DNA of 34,915 nt, from the NCBI GenBank assembly GCA_018263435.1, contig JAANXD010000070.1, forward strand, positions 1-34,915, written 5' to 3'. The notes below the pieces were generated by a model, which was not told where the DNA came from, made no database searches, and saw only the letters and a list, made by a program, of their open reading frames with translations. Shown here piece after piece: positions 23,763-32,585 of this stretch. Source of the stretch: Candidatus Scalindua arabica. GTDB lineage: Bacteria; Planctomycetota; Brocadiia; Brocadiales; Scalinduaceae. Within the stretch, counting starts at the first letter, position 1; each line of letters begins with the position of its first letter. The translations under genes were made by a program, and so were the position numbers.

Positions 23763-25622
23763 ATGAATGGAAGTGGAAGACGTTACGATGCCGTTAAGTT
23801 TGTCCATAATCTGGAACCTGATTATCAAAGAGTTCATTTAGAGATACCGGATGATTTTTATGAAAAGATATTAGTCAAACTCTCCCGTTTATACGGTAAA
23901 GAGACAGCAAAAGAATATATGCCCGAGCTTGAACGTATCTGCAAGGTCTATTATGCCTATAAAACCGAAGAGATGATTGAGCTTACAAAAACATTAGACC
24001 CGAAAAATCTTTTTACAGAAGAGGACGTTATCTTAATTACTTATGGAGATCTTATCCGTGAAGACGGTGTTTCTCCACTTACGACACTCTCAAAATTCTG
24101 TGGTATCTATCTCAAGCAGACGATCAACACACTCCATATACTCCCATTCTTCCCCTATTCATCAGACAGAGGTTTTGCGATTGAAGATTTTGAGGCTGTA
24201 GATCCTGAACTTGGAACATGGGAGGATATTGAAGATCTGGAGACACGTTATAAACTGATGTTTGACGGAGTGATAAACCATGTCTCATCAAAGAGCCGAT
24301 GGTTTCAGAGGTTCCTGGACGGAACCCCGCACTACAAGAACTTTTTTATCAGTTATGACTCTTATGATGACCTTACTCCCGAGGAGCGAATGGCTATCTT
24401 TCGGCCGCGTACCACTGATATCCTTACAAAATTCCATACCATCGACGGAGAAAAACATGTCTGGTCAACTTTCTCAAAAGACCAGATCGATTTAAATTAC
24501 AGGAACCCTGAAGTTTTGATAAGGGTTATTGAGATATTACTGTTATATGCGCGCAAAGGGGCTGACATTATCAGGCTTGATGCTATCACTTTTCTCTGGG
24601 CAAGTCCGGGTACGTCATGTGCCAACCTGGAAGAGACGCACCTGATCGTTAAGATCTTCCGGGATATCCTGGACCTTGTTGCACCGCATGTGTCAATAAT
24701 TACCGAAACAAACATCCCGCATGAAGACAATATTTCATACTTTGGATATGGCAATGACGAGGCACATATGGTTTACAATTTTGCACTCCCGCCTCTTGTG
24801 CTTCATACATTTTACACAAAGGATACAACCAGGCTCAACGAATGGGCGGAAAGCCTTAAATCTCCTTCTGAGACAACGGCTTTTTTTAACTTTCTCGACT
24901 CACATGACGGTGTGGGACTCATGGCAGTTAAGGATTTATTAACGCACGATGAAATCAGGTTTGTTATTCAGAGAGCCAGGGAACATGGAGGCTATATCTC
25001 TTACAAAACCGATAAGGATGGCCAGGAGGCACCTTACGAGATTAATATTACATGGTTTAATGCTCTCTGCAGGGAAGACGGTAAGGGACATACAGACCGT
25101 CAGGTCAAAAAGTTTATTGCTTCAAGAGCCATAGCCCTGGCCCTTCAGGGAGTCCCGGGAATCTATCTGCACAGCTTTTTTGGCACTCATACTGATTTAG
25201 ATGCAGTAAGCTGTCCCATCTCTAAACGTGAGATAAATCGTAGAGAACTTGATTACAATACACTCACAAAAGCTATAGATGATCCTGAAACACTGACATC
25301 AAAGATCATCCGTAAACTGAATACTATTATTAGCCTCAGGACAAAACAGAGCGCCTTTCATCCAAATGGAGCCCAGAAAATTTTAAAAGTCAAACCTGAG
25401 ATATTTACAGTCTTAAGAACATCTCCTAACGAAGACCAGCATATCCTATCCTTGATCAATATTACGGATGATGAGATTCAAATAGCAATTCCATTGAAAG
25501 AAGTTCAAGTACACAAACAGGAATGGTATGATCTCATCAGCCAGGATAAGCATACTTTTGAAGATGAAAATATCAGTCTTACATTAAAGCCTTATGATAT
25601 TGTCTGGCTGGAACCTCAATAG
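23763..25622 (+). CDS. GH13 sugar phosphorylase (sucrose/glucosylglycerate phosphorylase type)
   Basis: A 619-residue alpha-amylase-fold enzyme, probably subfamily GH13_18, which breaks a glycosidic bond with phosphate to give glucose 1-phosphate. The barrel runs from about residue 90 with LHILPFFPYSSDRGFAI and FDGVINHVS. The nucleophile is Asp273 (IIRLDAITFLW), the acid/base Glu315 (ITETNIPH) and the third acid Asp382 (FLDSHDGVG), all present. The FAIEDFEAVDPELGTWEDIE stretch is typical of sucrose phosphorylase relatives. The substrate (sucrose, glucosylglycerate, sucrose 6-phosphate, or another glucoside) cannot be read from sequence alone; a glucosylglycerate-type activity is a real alternative. 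No signal peptide, so cytoplasmic. pfk follows 69 bp on and pyk 56 bp after that, so its product probably enters glycolysis directly. Confidence 0.85.
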   Translation: MNGSGRRYDAVKFVHNLEPDYQRVHLEIPDDFYEKILVKLSRLYGKETAKEYMPELERICKVYYAYKTEEMIELTKTLDPKNLFTEEDVILITYGDLIREDGVSPLTTLSKFCGIYLKQTINTLHILPFFPYSSDRGFAIEDFEAVDPELGTWEDIEDLETRYKLMFDGVINHVSSKSRWFQRFLDGTPHYKNFFISYDSYDDLTPEERMAIFRPRTTDILTKFHTIDGEKHVWSTFSKDQIDLNYRNPEVLIRVIEILLLYARKGADIIRLDAITFLWASPGTSCANLEETHLIVKIFRDILDLVAPHVSIITETNIPHEDNISYFGYGNDEAHMVYNFALPPLVLHTFYTKDTTRLNEWAESLKSPSETTAFFNFLDSHDGVGLMAVKDLLTHDEIRFVIQRAREHGGYISYKTDKDGQEAPYEINITWFNALCREDGKGHTDRQVKKFIASRAIALALQGVPGIYLHSFFGTHTDLDAVSCPISKREINRRELDYNTLTKAIDDPETLTSKIIRKLNTIISLRTKQSAFHPNGAQKILKVKPEIFTVLRTSPNEDQHILSLINITDDEIQIAIPLKEVQVHKQEWYDLISQDKHTFEDENISLTLKPYDIVWLEPQ

Positions 25623-25691
25623 CAAATGATGATTATTGATTGGCAATTGTTGATTGACGAATGACCATTGACTTGTAATCAGGAGTGCATA

Positions 25692-27026
25692 ATGAAAGAG
25701 CCGGATTTTTCCATTTCCGTACTGGGTGAACCAACTATACAAATGTCTGTAATATCTGAAAAGCAGGATGTATGGAATACAAGCTATGTGGGTGACGACC
25801 AGTATGTACTTTACGATATTGCCGTTACCAATGGGAAATCGGAAGCAGGCATTGATCGGAGCAGTCTGATCGAAAAGGCCGGCCCGAGAGGGAAAGTTTA
25901 TTTTGAACCTGCCAAGGTGCATGCAGGAGTGGTTACTTGTGGCGGGCTGTGTCCCGGACTCAACGACGTGATACGAGCAATTGTCATGACCCTGTGGTAT
26001 CGTTACAATGCAAAACAGATATCAGGTTTCAGGTATGGGTATCGAGGCTTTCTTTCAAAATTTAACCTGCCGGTTATGGAATTAACGCCTGATGTCGTAA
26101 CCAAGATTCACCGCCTTGGGGGTACCATTCTCGGGACTTCGCGAGGTTACGGTGACTGTATTGAGGAGAAAGTTGATACCCTGGAACGTTTGAATATTAA
26201 CATGCTTTTTGCCATTGGAGGCGATGGTACACAAAAAGGCGCTCTTGATATTTCTGATGAGGCAGAGAAACGGGGCCTTAAGATTGCGGTAATAGGAATT
26301 CCCAAAACTATTGATAATGACCTGAACTTTGTACAGAAATCATTCGGATTCCAGACAGCAGTTTCCCGCGCGGTAGATGCCGTCGACAGTGCACATGTGG
26401 AGGCGCATGACGCAATAAATGGAATCGGAATTGTCAAGGTAATGGGACGCGAATCAGGTTTTATCGCAGCTCACACAGCCATGGCTATTAATGATGTTAA
26501 TTACGTGCTCATCCCGGAAGTACGTTTTGACCTGGACGGAGAAAATGGTTTACTTGCAAATCTGGAGAGGAGACTCGAACAGCGTAATCACGCTGTGATT
26601 TTAGTAGCGGAAGGTGCAGGGCAGGAATACATGGAGGATTCCAGGACCAGTGATGCATCAGGTAATATACAGTTTAATGACATAGGCGTTTACCTTAAAG
26701 AGCGAATTAGAGAATATTTCAAGAAGAAGGAGATAGAAATTAACATGAAACATATCGATCCCAGTTACATGATCCGTAGTGCGCCTGCTAATCCCAACGA
26801 TTCAACTTACTGTGCCAGACTAGGCGCTCATGCGGTGCATGCGGACATGGCAGGAAAGACCGGAATGATCATAAGCCTTATCCATTCCCAATTTGTTCAT
26901 GTACCCATTCGCCTGGCTATTTCAAGCAGAAAACGTATCGACCCGCACAAGGAACTCTGGCGTGATGTAACAGAGGCTACCGGGCAACCACTCCTTTTAC
27001 AGGAGCGCAGAAAGAAACCTTGCTAA
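25692..27026 (+). CDS. 6-phosphofructokinase
   Basis: Phosphorylates fructose 6-phosphate to the 1,6-bisphosphate. The 444-residue protein is longer than the E. coli enzyme, like the TP0108/trypanosome-type group. It has GVVTCGGLCPGLNDVIR at the N-terminal donor site, GGDGT (residues 176-180), PKTIDNDLNFVQKSFGFQTAV (from 204) with the catalytic Asp, and MGRESGFIA for the sugar. The Gly in GGDGT is usual for ATP enzymes (PPi enzymes have Asp), while the Lys in PKTIDND is shared with PPi enzymes. This mixed set occurs in ATP-dependent long forms, so ATP is favoured. The ATG at 25692 has AGGAG at 25681-25685; a TTG 24 bases earlier is unlikely. Lies between the GH13 and pyk genes in a probable operon. 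Confidence 0.92.
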   Translation: MKEPDFSISVLGEPTIQMSVISEKQDVWNTSYVGDDQYVLYDIAVTNGKSEAGIDRSSLIEKAGPRGKVYFEPAKVHAGVVTCGGLCPGLNDVIRAIVMTLWYRYNAKQISGFRYGYRGFLSKFNLPVMELTPDVVTKIHRLGGTILGTSRGYGDCIEEKVDTLERLNINMLFAIGGDGTQKGALDISDEAEKRGLKIAVIGIPKTIDNDLNFVQKSFGFQTAVSRAVDAVDSAHVEAHDAINGIGIVKVMGRESGFIAAHTAMAINDVNYVLIPEVRFDLDGENGLLANLERRLEQRNHAVILVAEGAGQEYMEDSRTSDASGNIQFNDIGVYLKERIREYFKKKEIEINMKHIDPSYMIRSAPANPNDSTYCARLGAHAVHADMAGKTGMIISLIHSQFVHVPIRLAISSRKRIDPHKELWRDVTEATGQPLLLQERRKKPC

Positions 27027-27082
27027 CGCGATGAAGGCTTAAGAATAATAAAACCAATTGATAGAAAGAGGAATTACTCAAA

Positions 27083-28507
27083 ATGATAAAGACTAAAATA
27101 ATCGCTACACTTGGCCCTTCCTGTGATAAGAAGGAAACCATCAAGCCTATGATCGATAACGGTGTAGACATCTTTCGGTTAAACTTTTCTCATGGTACGC
27201 TCGACTCACATGCACAATTATTGGAGAATCTGAATGCCGTTCGTGCAGAACATCGTCACACGACTGCAGTGATGGGTGATCTATGCGGTCCGAAGATACG
27301 TATCGGGCGTATTCAACCCGATGGCGAGTTGTTGGAAGTAGGAGATGAGGTCATCATTATTCATAGAGAAGAACAGGGTAAAGTAACGCGATTTGGTACA
27401 AATTATGAATCTTTCTCTAAAGATGTAGAGGTTGGCCACCGCGTCTTCATAGATGATGGCCAGATTGCCCTGCGCGCAATTCGTAAAGATGGAGATCAAA
27501 CAGTGTGCGAAGTCCTGGTTGGCGGGCCTTTGCACAGCCGTAAGGGAATTAATCTGCCGGACACAAACGTCAGTATACCATCTATTACAGAACGCGACTG
27601 GGAATGTGTGGATTGGGCAATCCAGCACAAAGTTGAATTTTTAGCTCTAAGCTTTGTACGGTCGGCAGATGAAATTAATCAATTAAAAGATTATCTTAAA
27701 AAAGCCGAAACAGATATAAAGGTCGTTGCCAAGATCGAAACACCTCAGGCATTGACTCATCTGGAAAGCATTATTAAAGCCAGTGATGCTGTACTTGTTG
27801 CACGAGGTGATCTCGGAGTTGAAATGGATCTGGCAGAGGTGCCTGTTATTCAGAAACGAATTACTCAAAGCTGCCGGCGCCTTGGCAAGCCTGTAATAGT
27901 CGCCACCCAGATGCTGCAGAGTATGATTGATAGTCCCGTTGCAACCAGGGCTGAGGTCTCGGATGTAGCCAATGCTATTATGGACCTTACAGATGCCGTC
28001 ATGCTTTCCGGTGAAACTTCTGTGGGTAAATATCCACTCAAGGCGGCACAAACCATCGGGCGAATTGCCAGAGTAACGGAAGAATACCTCCATCAGGACG
28101 AACATGCACGCCTTACGACCACTACGAAGGACGAACTGATCCTGACTTCAGCGATTGCACGCAGTATAGATCAGATCGTAGATGATATTTCTGCTAAGCT
28201 TGTGGCGGTATGGTCGCAAACAGGTACGACAGTGAGACTGCTAAGTAAAGAACGCCTTAATGTCCCTGTTCTTGCAGTAAGTTCTAACCAGCGTACGTGT
28301 AATCAAATGAGCCTGCTTTATGGTGTAATACCCAGATGCCAGCCAATACCGGAAGATAACAAAAAGTTCACCCAAATAGTGGATAGTTTCATTATCAATC
28401 GTAAATGGGTCCAGGATGGAGACAAGATTGTCTTGTTAACCGGCCAGCCAATCGGCACTGCTGGCGCTACCAATGCCGTCATAGTCCACACTGTCGGTGA
28501 TGTATAA
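27083..28507 (+). CDS. pyk: Pyruvate kinase
   Basis: Converts phosphoenolpyruvate and ADP to pyruvate and ATP. The 474-residue protein is complete: KTKIIATLGPSCDKKET at the start, RLNFSHG, GDLCGPKIRIG, the active-site KIETPQAL and VARGDLGVE signature (metal-binding Glu/Asp), and the C-terminal regulatory domain with AVWSQTGTTVRLLSKERLNVPVLAV. Spacing to pfk is 56 bp, with an AGAGGAA ribosome site. It is probably the last gene of the GH13-pfk-pyk operon, since a 195-bp gap with an inverted-repeat element follows before ackA. PFK and PK in one operon imply joint control of the two committed glycolytic steps. Confidence 0.97.
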   Translation: MIKTKIIATLGPSCDKKETIKPMIDNGVDIFRLNFSHGTLDSHAQLLENLNAVRAEHRHTTAVMGDLCGPKIRIGRIQPDGELLEVGDEVIIIHREEQGKVTRFGTNYESFSKDVEVGHRVFIDDGQIALRAIRKDGDQTVCEVLVGGPLHSRKGINLPDTNVSIPSITERDWECVDWAIQHKVEFLALSFVRSADEINQLKDYLKKAETDIKVVAKIETPQALTHLESIIKASDAVLVARGDLGVEMDLAEVPVIQKRITQSCRRLGKPVIVATQMLQSMIDSPVATRAEVSDVANAIMDLTDAVMLSGETSVGKYPLKAAQTIGRIARVTEEYLHQDEHARLTTTTKDELILTSAIARSIDQIVDDISAKLVAVWSQTGTTVRLLSKERLNVPVLAVSSNQRTCNQMSLLYGVIPRCQPIPEDNKKFTQIVDSFIINRKWVQDGDKIVLLTGQPIGTAGATNAVIVHTVGDV

Positions 28508-28527
28508 TTATCATAGTGCGGTAAATC

Positions 28528-28693
28528 AAAATTACAATACTCAAATAACAAATTTCAAATAAATTCTAAATTACAATGTTCGAATAACCAGACTCAGTTT
28601 GTTTGGATATTTTGAAATTTAGTAATTGTAATTTGTTTGTTATTTGGATTTTATTATTTTGGTACTTATCAGGTATTCTGGAAAACTCTATTT
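28528..28693. repeat. AT-rich inverted-repeat intergenic element, copy B
   Basis: Aligns with 11437-11600 from end to end. It has left-arm caaataacaaatttcaaat and right-arm taatttgtttgttatttg strings in inverted relation, and it ends in aaaactctattt ten bases before the ackA ATG. It therefore forms nearly all of the space between pyk and ackA, and any ackA promoter or ribosome site must lie within or beside it. ackA has no good Shine-Dalgarno sequence. Confidence 0.75.
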
Positions 28694-28702
28694 AATTAGT
28701 AT

Positions 28703-29917
28703 ATGAATAAATGCAGTGATATAAAAGTTCTGGTAATTAACAGCGGCAGTTCGTCAGTTAAATTTCAGCTTATCAATATGGCTGATGAAAAGGTCCTTGC
28801 AGGTGGAATAGTTGAAAGGATTGGACTGCCTGAATCGCTCATAAAATTTAAATTTGGCGATAAAGATCTTGTCAGGGAGTGTGACACTCTTGATCACAAC
28901 GCTGCAATTTCAGAGATTATTGACGATATCACACACGGTCAGTATGGCGTGGTTGATCACAAGGACGAAGTGTCGGCAGTTGGGCATAGAGTAGTTCACG
29001 GTGCGGAGCAGTTTACAGAATCTGTTTTGATAACTGATGATACTATTAAACAGATCGAGGCTTGCATTGAGCTTGCTCCACTTCACAACCCTCATAATCT
29101 AAAGGGAATACTTGTATGTAAAGAGCTTCTGCCCGGTGTTCCACAGGTAGCCGTATTTGATACCGCCTTTCATCAAACAATGGAAGATTATGTTTACACG
29201 TATGCACTTGCCTATAGATTTTATGAAAAGTACAGATTCAGGCGTTATGGATTCCACGGTACCAGCCATTTCTATGTAGCTAACAAGGCGGCAGAAATTG
29301 TCGGAAAGGACATAAGCAAGTTGAAGATAATTACGTGTCACCTTGGGAACGGGGCAAGTATTGCGGCAGTTAAATACGGCAAATCGATGGATACGTCTAT
29401 GGGGTTCACGCCTCTTGAAGGTCTGATAATGGGGACCAGGTGTGGAGATGTTGACCCTGCTATGGTTCTCTTTGTAATGGAAAAGGAGGGTTTGGGTCCA
29501 CACGAGTGCGACACACTGATGAACAAGGAGAGTGGTTTAATTGGAGTTTCAGGAATCAGCTCGGATATGCGCGATCTTATTAAGTCTTATGAAGAGGGAA
29601 ACGACAGAGCAAGGCTCGCTTTGCAGATGTACTCGTACCGTATCAGGAAATATATCGGTATGTATGCAGCATCAATGAACGGTGTTGATATAATAGTTTT
29701 TACCGGTGGAGTTGGCGAGAAGGGGGCACTTATCAGGAGTATGTGTTGTACGGATATGGAATATCTGGGTATTGACTTTGATGAAGAGAAGAACAAGAAG
29801 ACTATTGGAACCGAAGGTGCACTGACTTCCCAGGATTCTAAAGTCAGGGTGTTATGCGTGCCCACAAATGAGGAACTCGTAATAGCCAGAGATACAGCAC
29901 GGATAGTAGAGAATTAA
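28703..29917 (+). CDS. ackA: Acetate kinase
   Basis: Interconverts acetyl phosphate plus ADP with acetate plus ATP. The 404-residue product has both family signatures: VLVINSGSSSVKFQL near the start (phosphate-binding fold of the ASKHA superfamily) and the HLGNGASIAAV...SMDTSMGFTPLEGLIMGTRCGD block, with VFTGGVGEKG further on. HRVVHGAE, AVFDTAFHQTM and YGFHGTSHFYV, which hold catalytic residues, are present. It pairs functionally with pta 159 bp downstream. Between them lies a tandem heptamer array and a second repeat. Direction cannot be told: ATP-forming acetate release or acetate activation are both possible. Confidence 0.97.
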   Translation: MNKCSDIKVLVINSGSSSVKFQLINMADEKVLAGGIVERIGLPESLIKFKFGDKDLVRECDTLDHNAAISEIIDDITHGQYGVVDHKDEVSAVGHRVVHGAEQFTESVLITDDTIKQIEACIELAPLHNPHNLKGILVCKELLPGVPQVAVFDTAFHQTMEDYVYTYALAYRFYEKYRFRRYGFHGTSHFYVANKAAEIVGKDISKLKIITCHLGNGASIAAVKYGKSMDTSMGFTPLEGLIMGTRCGDVDPAMVLFVMEKEGLGPHECDTLMNKESGLIGVSGISSDMRDLIKSYEEGNDRARLALQMYSYRIRKYIGMYAASMNGVDIIVFTGGVGEKGALIRSMCCTDMEYLGIDFDEEKNKKTIGTEGALTSQDSKVRVLCVPTNEELVIARDTARIVEN

Positions 29918-29928
29918 GTTGACAAGTT

Positions 29929-29984
29929 ACGAGTTGCGAGTTACGGGTTGCGAGTTGCGAGTTACGGGTTGCGAGTTGCGAGTT
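29929..29984 (+). repeat. Tandem heptamer array between ackA and pta
   Basis: Eight 7-bp units in 56 bp without gaps: acgagtt, gcgagtt, acgggtt, gcgagtt, gcgagtt, acgggtt, gcgagtt, gcgagtt. From the third unit they form two identical 21-bp copies. Three of the four heptamers at 21062-21089 are reverse complements of the same types. The array follows the ackA stop by 11 bases. The array could grow and shrink by slippage. Function unknown. Confidence 0.9.
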
Positions 29985-30014
29985 AAGAAGCATCTCTCTA
30001 AATTCAAAAAAAGT

Positions 30015-30051
30015 TTTTATCTGTGCACATCTGCATAAATCTGCGTCCTAT
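30015..30051 (+). repeat. Short atctg(t/c)g direct repeats before pta
   Basis: The leader before pta contains tatctgtgcacatctgcat and aatctgcgtcc, three imperfect copies of an atctg(c/t)-type unit. This is another common intergenic repeat type in such genomes. It separates the heptamer array from the pta start. Confidence 0.4.
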
Positions 30052-30076
30052 TAATTTAAAAGAAACGGAACTAAAT

Positions 30077-32179
30077 ATGGCAAAGAATATCTATCTGGCT
30101 TCCACAAGTCCAAAGTCTGGTAAGGGAGTAATCTGCATGGGCCTGATCAGCGCACTCAGGGGCATGGTTACAAATGTCGGTTATTTTAAACCCATAGGCC
30201 GGAAATACAGGAAGGATGAAGATTGCGATAAAGTGTCAATGATGATCAAGGAGACACTCGATATTGAAGATGAGTTGAAACATATAAACCCTGTTTCAAT
30301 AAGTGAATTAAATCATTATATTGCAAATAATGACGAAGAAGTGTTCTTTCAGAAAGTTCAGAAATCTTTCAAGATAATAGAAAAGGATAAAGATATAGTT
30401 GTAATTAACGGCACTGATTATATTGGAATGAAGTCCGCTTTTGAGTTTGATATAAATGCTGACATTGCGAATAACCTGAATGCAGGCGTAATTCTTGTTG
30501 AAGACGGATATAGAAAGTCGATGGACGAGATATCCTCCGGTGTGCTGACAGGGAAAGAGTCATTTGATGAACAGTCCTGTGGTTTTCTGGGTGTTATTGT
30601 TAATAAAATAGAAACTGAAAGATTGGAAGAGATTGATCAGGGCCTGAGAAAAATACTTAAAAGACGGAAAATTGATTATCTGGGTACCGTCCCGTACGAT
30701 TCAATCCTGACAAAACCACGTTTATATGATATCTCCAGGAGTCTTGACGCTGAAGTTTTGTTTGGCAAGGACCATCTCAGGAATATAGCAGTTGAAACAG
30801 TAATTGCCTCTATGAGCTTTGAGAATGCACTGAAATATATTCATGACGGGGCGCTCATCATTACCGGGGGTGACAGAAACGAAATACTCCTCGGCTGTAT
30901 AACATCCCTGGCATCTCCCTCATATCCGAATATATCAGGTATAGTTTTAACAGGGGGCCTTTTGCCGAATGATAATATAATGAAGCTGATCGGGACTTTA
31001 ACTGATTTGCCGATTCCCATTCTCAGTGTTCAGAGCAACACAATAGAAACTGTGAATAAAATCAACTCTCTTGTTGTCCACGTATCTTCAGATGATACTC
31101 AGAAGATTGATATTGCAAAGTCTTCGATCTTCCGGCATGTTGATTGTGAAAAGATAAATGATAAACTGAAACTGGATAAGGTCAGAAAACGAACACCTGA
31201 TATATTCAAATATGAAATACTGGAGAGGACGAGATATGAGAAGAAGCGTATAGTCCTTCCGGAGGGAGAGGAAGAGAGGACTTTGAAGGCCGCTGAACGG
31301 GTAAGAGAGAGGGAGATTGCTGATCTGATACTCCTTGGTGATAGGGACCAGATTGCGAAAAAAGCCTCTGCGTTGGGTGTAAAACTGGACGATGGAATTA
31401 AAATCATAAACCCAGACAAATCACAAAAATTTGAGGATTATGTCAACACCTACTATGAGCTGAGAAAACATAAAAATTACACATTGGATGTCGCATGGGA
31501 CCGGATGCATGATGCAATCTACTACGGTACCATGATGATATACAAGGGGGATGCCGATGGGCTGGTTTCCGGCGCCGTTAACACAACACAGCACACAATA
31601 AGGCCGGCGTTTGAAATAATTAAAACAAGGCCGGGTATTAAAAACGCCTCCAGTATATTCCTCATGTGCCTGAAAGACAGGGTGCTTGTGTATGGAGATT
31701 GTGCAATCATTCCTGACCCAACTGCAGAACAGCTCTCTGATATTGCCATCACAAGCGCAGACACAGCTAAAAATTTTGGCATAGACCCGTACGTTGCCAT
31801 GCTCTCATATTCTACCGGCAAATCAGGTAAAGGGCCGGAAGTTGAGAAGGTAAGGGAGGCGACGGGAATGGCAAAGAGCAAGAGGCCAGACCTGCTTGTT
31901 GAGGGTCCGATACAGTATGATGCAGCAGTTGATCCAGGTGTGGCAAAGATCAAGCTTCCCGACAGCAAAGTAGCAGGCAGGGCCACAGTCTTTATTTTTC
32001 CTGATCTCAATACAGGCAATAATACATATAAAGCCGTGCAGAGATCTTCCGGGGCAATTGCCATAGGCCCGGTACTACAGGGACTGAAGAAACCAGTAAA
32101 CGATCTCAGCAGAGGATGCCTTGTTGAAGACATAGTATACACCATAGCCATAACGGCAATACAGGCACAGGGGGAATAG
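30077..32179 (+). CDS. pta: Phosphate acetyltransferase (long, DRTGG/BioD-domain form)
   Basis: Interconverts acetyl-CoA plus phosphate with acetyl phosphate plus CoA. The 700-residue long form has an N-terminal dethiobiotin-synthetase-like P-loop domain (YLASTSPKSGKGVICMGL, residues 5-22), a DRTGG-type middle domain (about 210-320), and the C-terminal catalytic PTA_PTB domain from about 360 (KRIVLPEGEEERTLKAA, then GDADGLVSGAVNTTQHT and ALIYGD-like VLVYGDCAIIPDPTAEQLSDIA). The middle domains usually make the enzyme allosteric. I placed the start at the ATG at 30077, where similarity to Pta begins; an in-frame ATG at 30023 would add 18 residues from the repeat-bearing leader. With ackA it completes the acetyl-CoA/acetate pathway. 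Confidence 0.95.
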   Translation: MAKNIYLASTSPKSGKGVICMGLISALRGMVTNVGYFKPIGRKYRKDEDCDKVSMMIKETLDIEDELKHINPVSISELNHYIANNDEEVFFQKVQKSFKIIEKDKDIVVINGTDYIGMKSAFEFDINADIANNLNAGVILVEDGYRKSMDEISSGVLTGKESFDEQSCGFLGVIVNKIETERLEEIDQGLRKILKRRKIDYLGTVPYDSILTKPRLYDISRSLDAEVLFGKDHLRNIAVETVIASMSFENALKYIHDGALIITGGDRNEILLGCITSLASPSYPNISGIVLTGGLLPNDNIMKLIGTLTDLPIPILSVQSNTIETVNKINSLVVHVSSDDTQKIDIAKSSIFRHVDCEKINDKLKLDKVRKRTPDIFKYEILERTRYEKKRIVLPEGEEERTLKAAERVREREIADLILLGDRDQIAKKASALGVKLDDGIKIINPDKSQKFEDYVNTYYELRKHKNYTLDVAWDRMHDAIYYGTMMIYKGDADGLVSGAVNTTQHTIRPAFEIIKTRPGIKNASSIFLMCLKDRVLVYGDCAIIPDPTAEQLSDIAITSADTAKNFGIDPYVAMLSYSTGKSGKGPEVEKVREATGMAKSKRPDLLVEGPIQYDAAVDPGVAKIKLPDSKVAGRATVFIFPDLNTGNNTYKAVQRSSGAIAIGPVLQGLKKPVNDLSRGCLVEDIVYTIAITAIQAQGE

Positions 32180-32189
32180 ACAAGATAAT

Positions 32190-32585
32190 TTATGAATTAC
32201 GATTAGGGGAGATTTTAAGAAAATTTTTGATTGCTGTTAAGAATGCTTTTCCTTCTTCAATTTTCAGGGTTGCAGTTGGTTCTACAATTTCTTCTTCAAT
32301 ATCATAATCTGCAGTTTCTCTGACCTTCCTGGCATCCATGAGCATCCTATGAAGTTTAGAATCTATTCTTCCCGGCTTGGCAAAATAATATCCAATAGCC
32401 GATTCTACTGCTGAGTGTTTTACAACATTAATACCCTCTGATTTCAAAAGAGCTTGTGCGGCGTAGAACATGGAGTAATAGATTTTACTGGCGGCATCAG
32501 AAGGATAATCACTTCTCATGAGAACCTCTGCTACTTCAAGTGCATGTTCCGCCTTTTTAATGAGTTTGTTAACCTCGTCAGTCAT
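32190..32585 (-). CDS. HEPN domain protein, toxin of a HEPN/MNT pair
   Basis: A 131-residue helical HEPN protein of the toxin-like partner in HEPN/MNT two-gene modules. Typical pieces are NKLIKKAEHALEVAEVLM, DAASKIYYSMFYAAQALL and KLHRMLMDARKVRETADYD. Canonical HEPN ribonucleases use R-x4-6-H. Here Arg89 is followed by Tyr94 (RETADY), an R-x4-Y arrangement seen in many members of this 'ADY' branch, so RNA cleavage may be weak or regulated. Its ATG overlaps the stop of the nucleotidyltransferase by 4 bp (ATGA), so translation is coupled. It lies 10 bp from the pta stop, convergent with it. Confidence 0.85.
   Translation of the reverse strand: MTDEVNKLIKKAEHALEVAEVLMRSDYPSDAASKIYYSMFYAAQALLKSEGINVVKHSAVESAIGYYFAKPGRIDSKLHRMLMDARKVRETADYDIEEEIVEPTATLKIEEGKAFLTAIKNFLKISPNRNS

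Noticed and set aside
29929-29984. CRISPR array
   Set aside because: Units are 7 bp in direct contact with no spacers, and no cas genes are present.
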